Positions 63,886-64,000 of a stretch of 64,000 nt of DNA are shown here, one piece after another; position 1 is the first letter of the stretch; the number at the start of each line of letters is the position of its first letter. Origin of the DNA: Brassica napus (Eukaryota > Streptophyta > Magnoliopsida > Brassicales > Brassicaceae); assembly GCF_020379485.1 (NCBI RefSeq), contig NC_063451.1, positions 23,728,630 to 23,792,629 of the forward strand. Direction: 5' to 3'. The notes below the pieces were generated by a model that was given only the letters and a program-made list of their open reading frames with translations, was not told where the DNA came from and ran no database searches. The translations under genes and the position numbers were made by a program.

Positions 63886-64000
63886 CTATATTGAATAGCC
63901 CAGCATATTAAGAACAGCTCCAATCACCGGCGCAACAGAACTCTTCAAGTTCTTGAGCTTTGACCAGATTCGGCAATGGCGGAGAGACGACAATAAACAC
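63886..64000 (-). CDS. 3' end of an unrecognised protein gene, cut by the window edge
   Basis: The minus-strand frame from the edge reads RIWSKLKNLKSSVAPVIGAV and ends NMLGYSI before TAG (63886-63888). Balanced composition and a hydrophobic C-terminus make coding plausible. The first residues seen may belong to an intron. No family assignment is possible from about 38 residues. Confidence 0.35.
   Translation of the reverse strand, partial: CLLSSLRHCRIWSKLKNLKSSVAPVIGAVLNMLGYSI

Overview
The window is nuclear DNA of a plant of the mustard family, probably Brassica or a close relative. Nine gene models, all on non-repetitive DNA between about 19.8 and 62.2 kb, are recognisably relatives of genes that I recall lying in this same order on Arabidopsis chromosome 4 (about At4g28350 to At4g28510). 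They are an L-type lectin receptor kinase, an early-nodulin-like protein, the FLY1 RING E3 ligase, the ADP/ATP carrier AAC3, an OB-fold protein, the PIP1 peptide precursor, proteasome subunit RPN1, a class II DnaJ protein and a prohibitin. The locus numbers and order are from memory, not from a search. Several genes I would expect between them are missing, which fits gene loss after the Brassiceae genome triplication.

Layout. 1-2.7 kb: 5' part of a Ty1/copia retrotransposon, with two frameshifts and no reverse transcriptase. 2.7-19.7 kb: AT-rich transposon land. It holds a Stowaway-type MITE, three non-autonomous Helitrons joined head to tail without spacers (4834-15143), a long-inverted-repeat element, a MITE, a hAT element with a perfect 8-bp target duplication, and a reverse-strand Helitron. 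19.8-24.2 kb: lectin receptor kinase gene closely bracketed by two Helitrons, then tRNA-Gly(GCC) and the ENODL gene. 24.5-26.1 kb: another Helitron with nested repeats. 26.7-30.9 kb: a complete Mutator-like element (MULE) with long terminal inverted repeats (TIRs) and an 11-bp target duplication. It carries a mutated mudrA-like transposase facing a second, convergent gene that encodes a GRF-type zinc finger.

31.6-37.4 kb: FLY1 (14 exons, +) and AAC3 (3 coding exons plus a 5'UTR intron, -). 38.3-46.6 kb: an LTR retrotransposon with matching 477-bp LTRs and a 5-bp target duplication. It keeps gag and protease on the minus strand, lacks the pol domains, and has two related antisense reading regions. 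It ends 183 bp upstream of the OB-fold gene (46.8-47.9 kb). 48.3-50.2 kb: two hAT elements side by side and an inverted-repeat element containing telomere-like repeats. 51.7 kb: PIP1. 52.9-57.8 kb: RPN1 with 23 coding exons (-). 58.6-60.1 kb: DnaJ (+), with a MITE 87 bp upstream of its ATG. 60.9-62.2 kb: a prohibitin copy with a nonsense codon, a lost splice donor and a six-codon gap. 62.8-64 kb: a frameshifted small gene fragment and the 3' end of an unrecognised minus-strand gene.

The host genes are housekeeping or signalling genes and do not form a pathway: proteasome (RPN1), mitochondrial carrier and scaffold (AAC3, prohibitin), chaperone (DnaJ), ubiquitin ligase (FLY1) and immune signalling (PIP1, LecRK). 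The most striking parts are the two-gene MULE, the spacer-less Helitron array, the gag-protease/antisense retroelement and the decaying prohibitin. Exon boundaries were assigned by hand from GT/AG sites, reading frame and family similarity, and no search was run.
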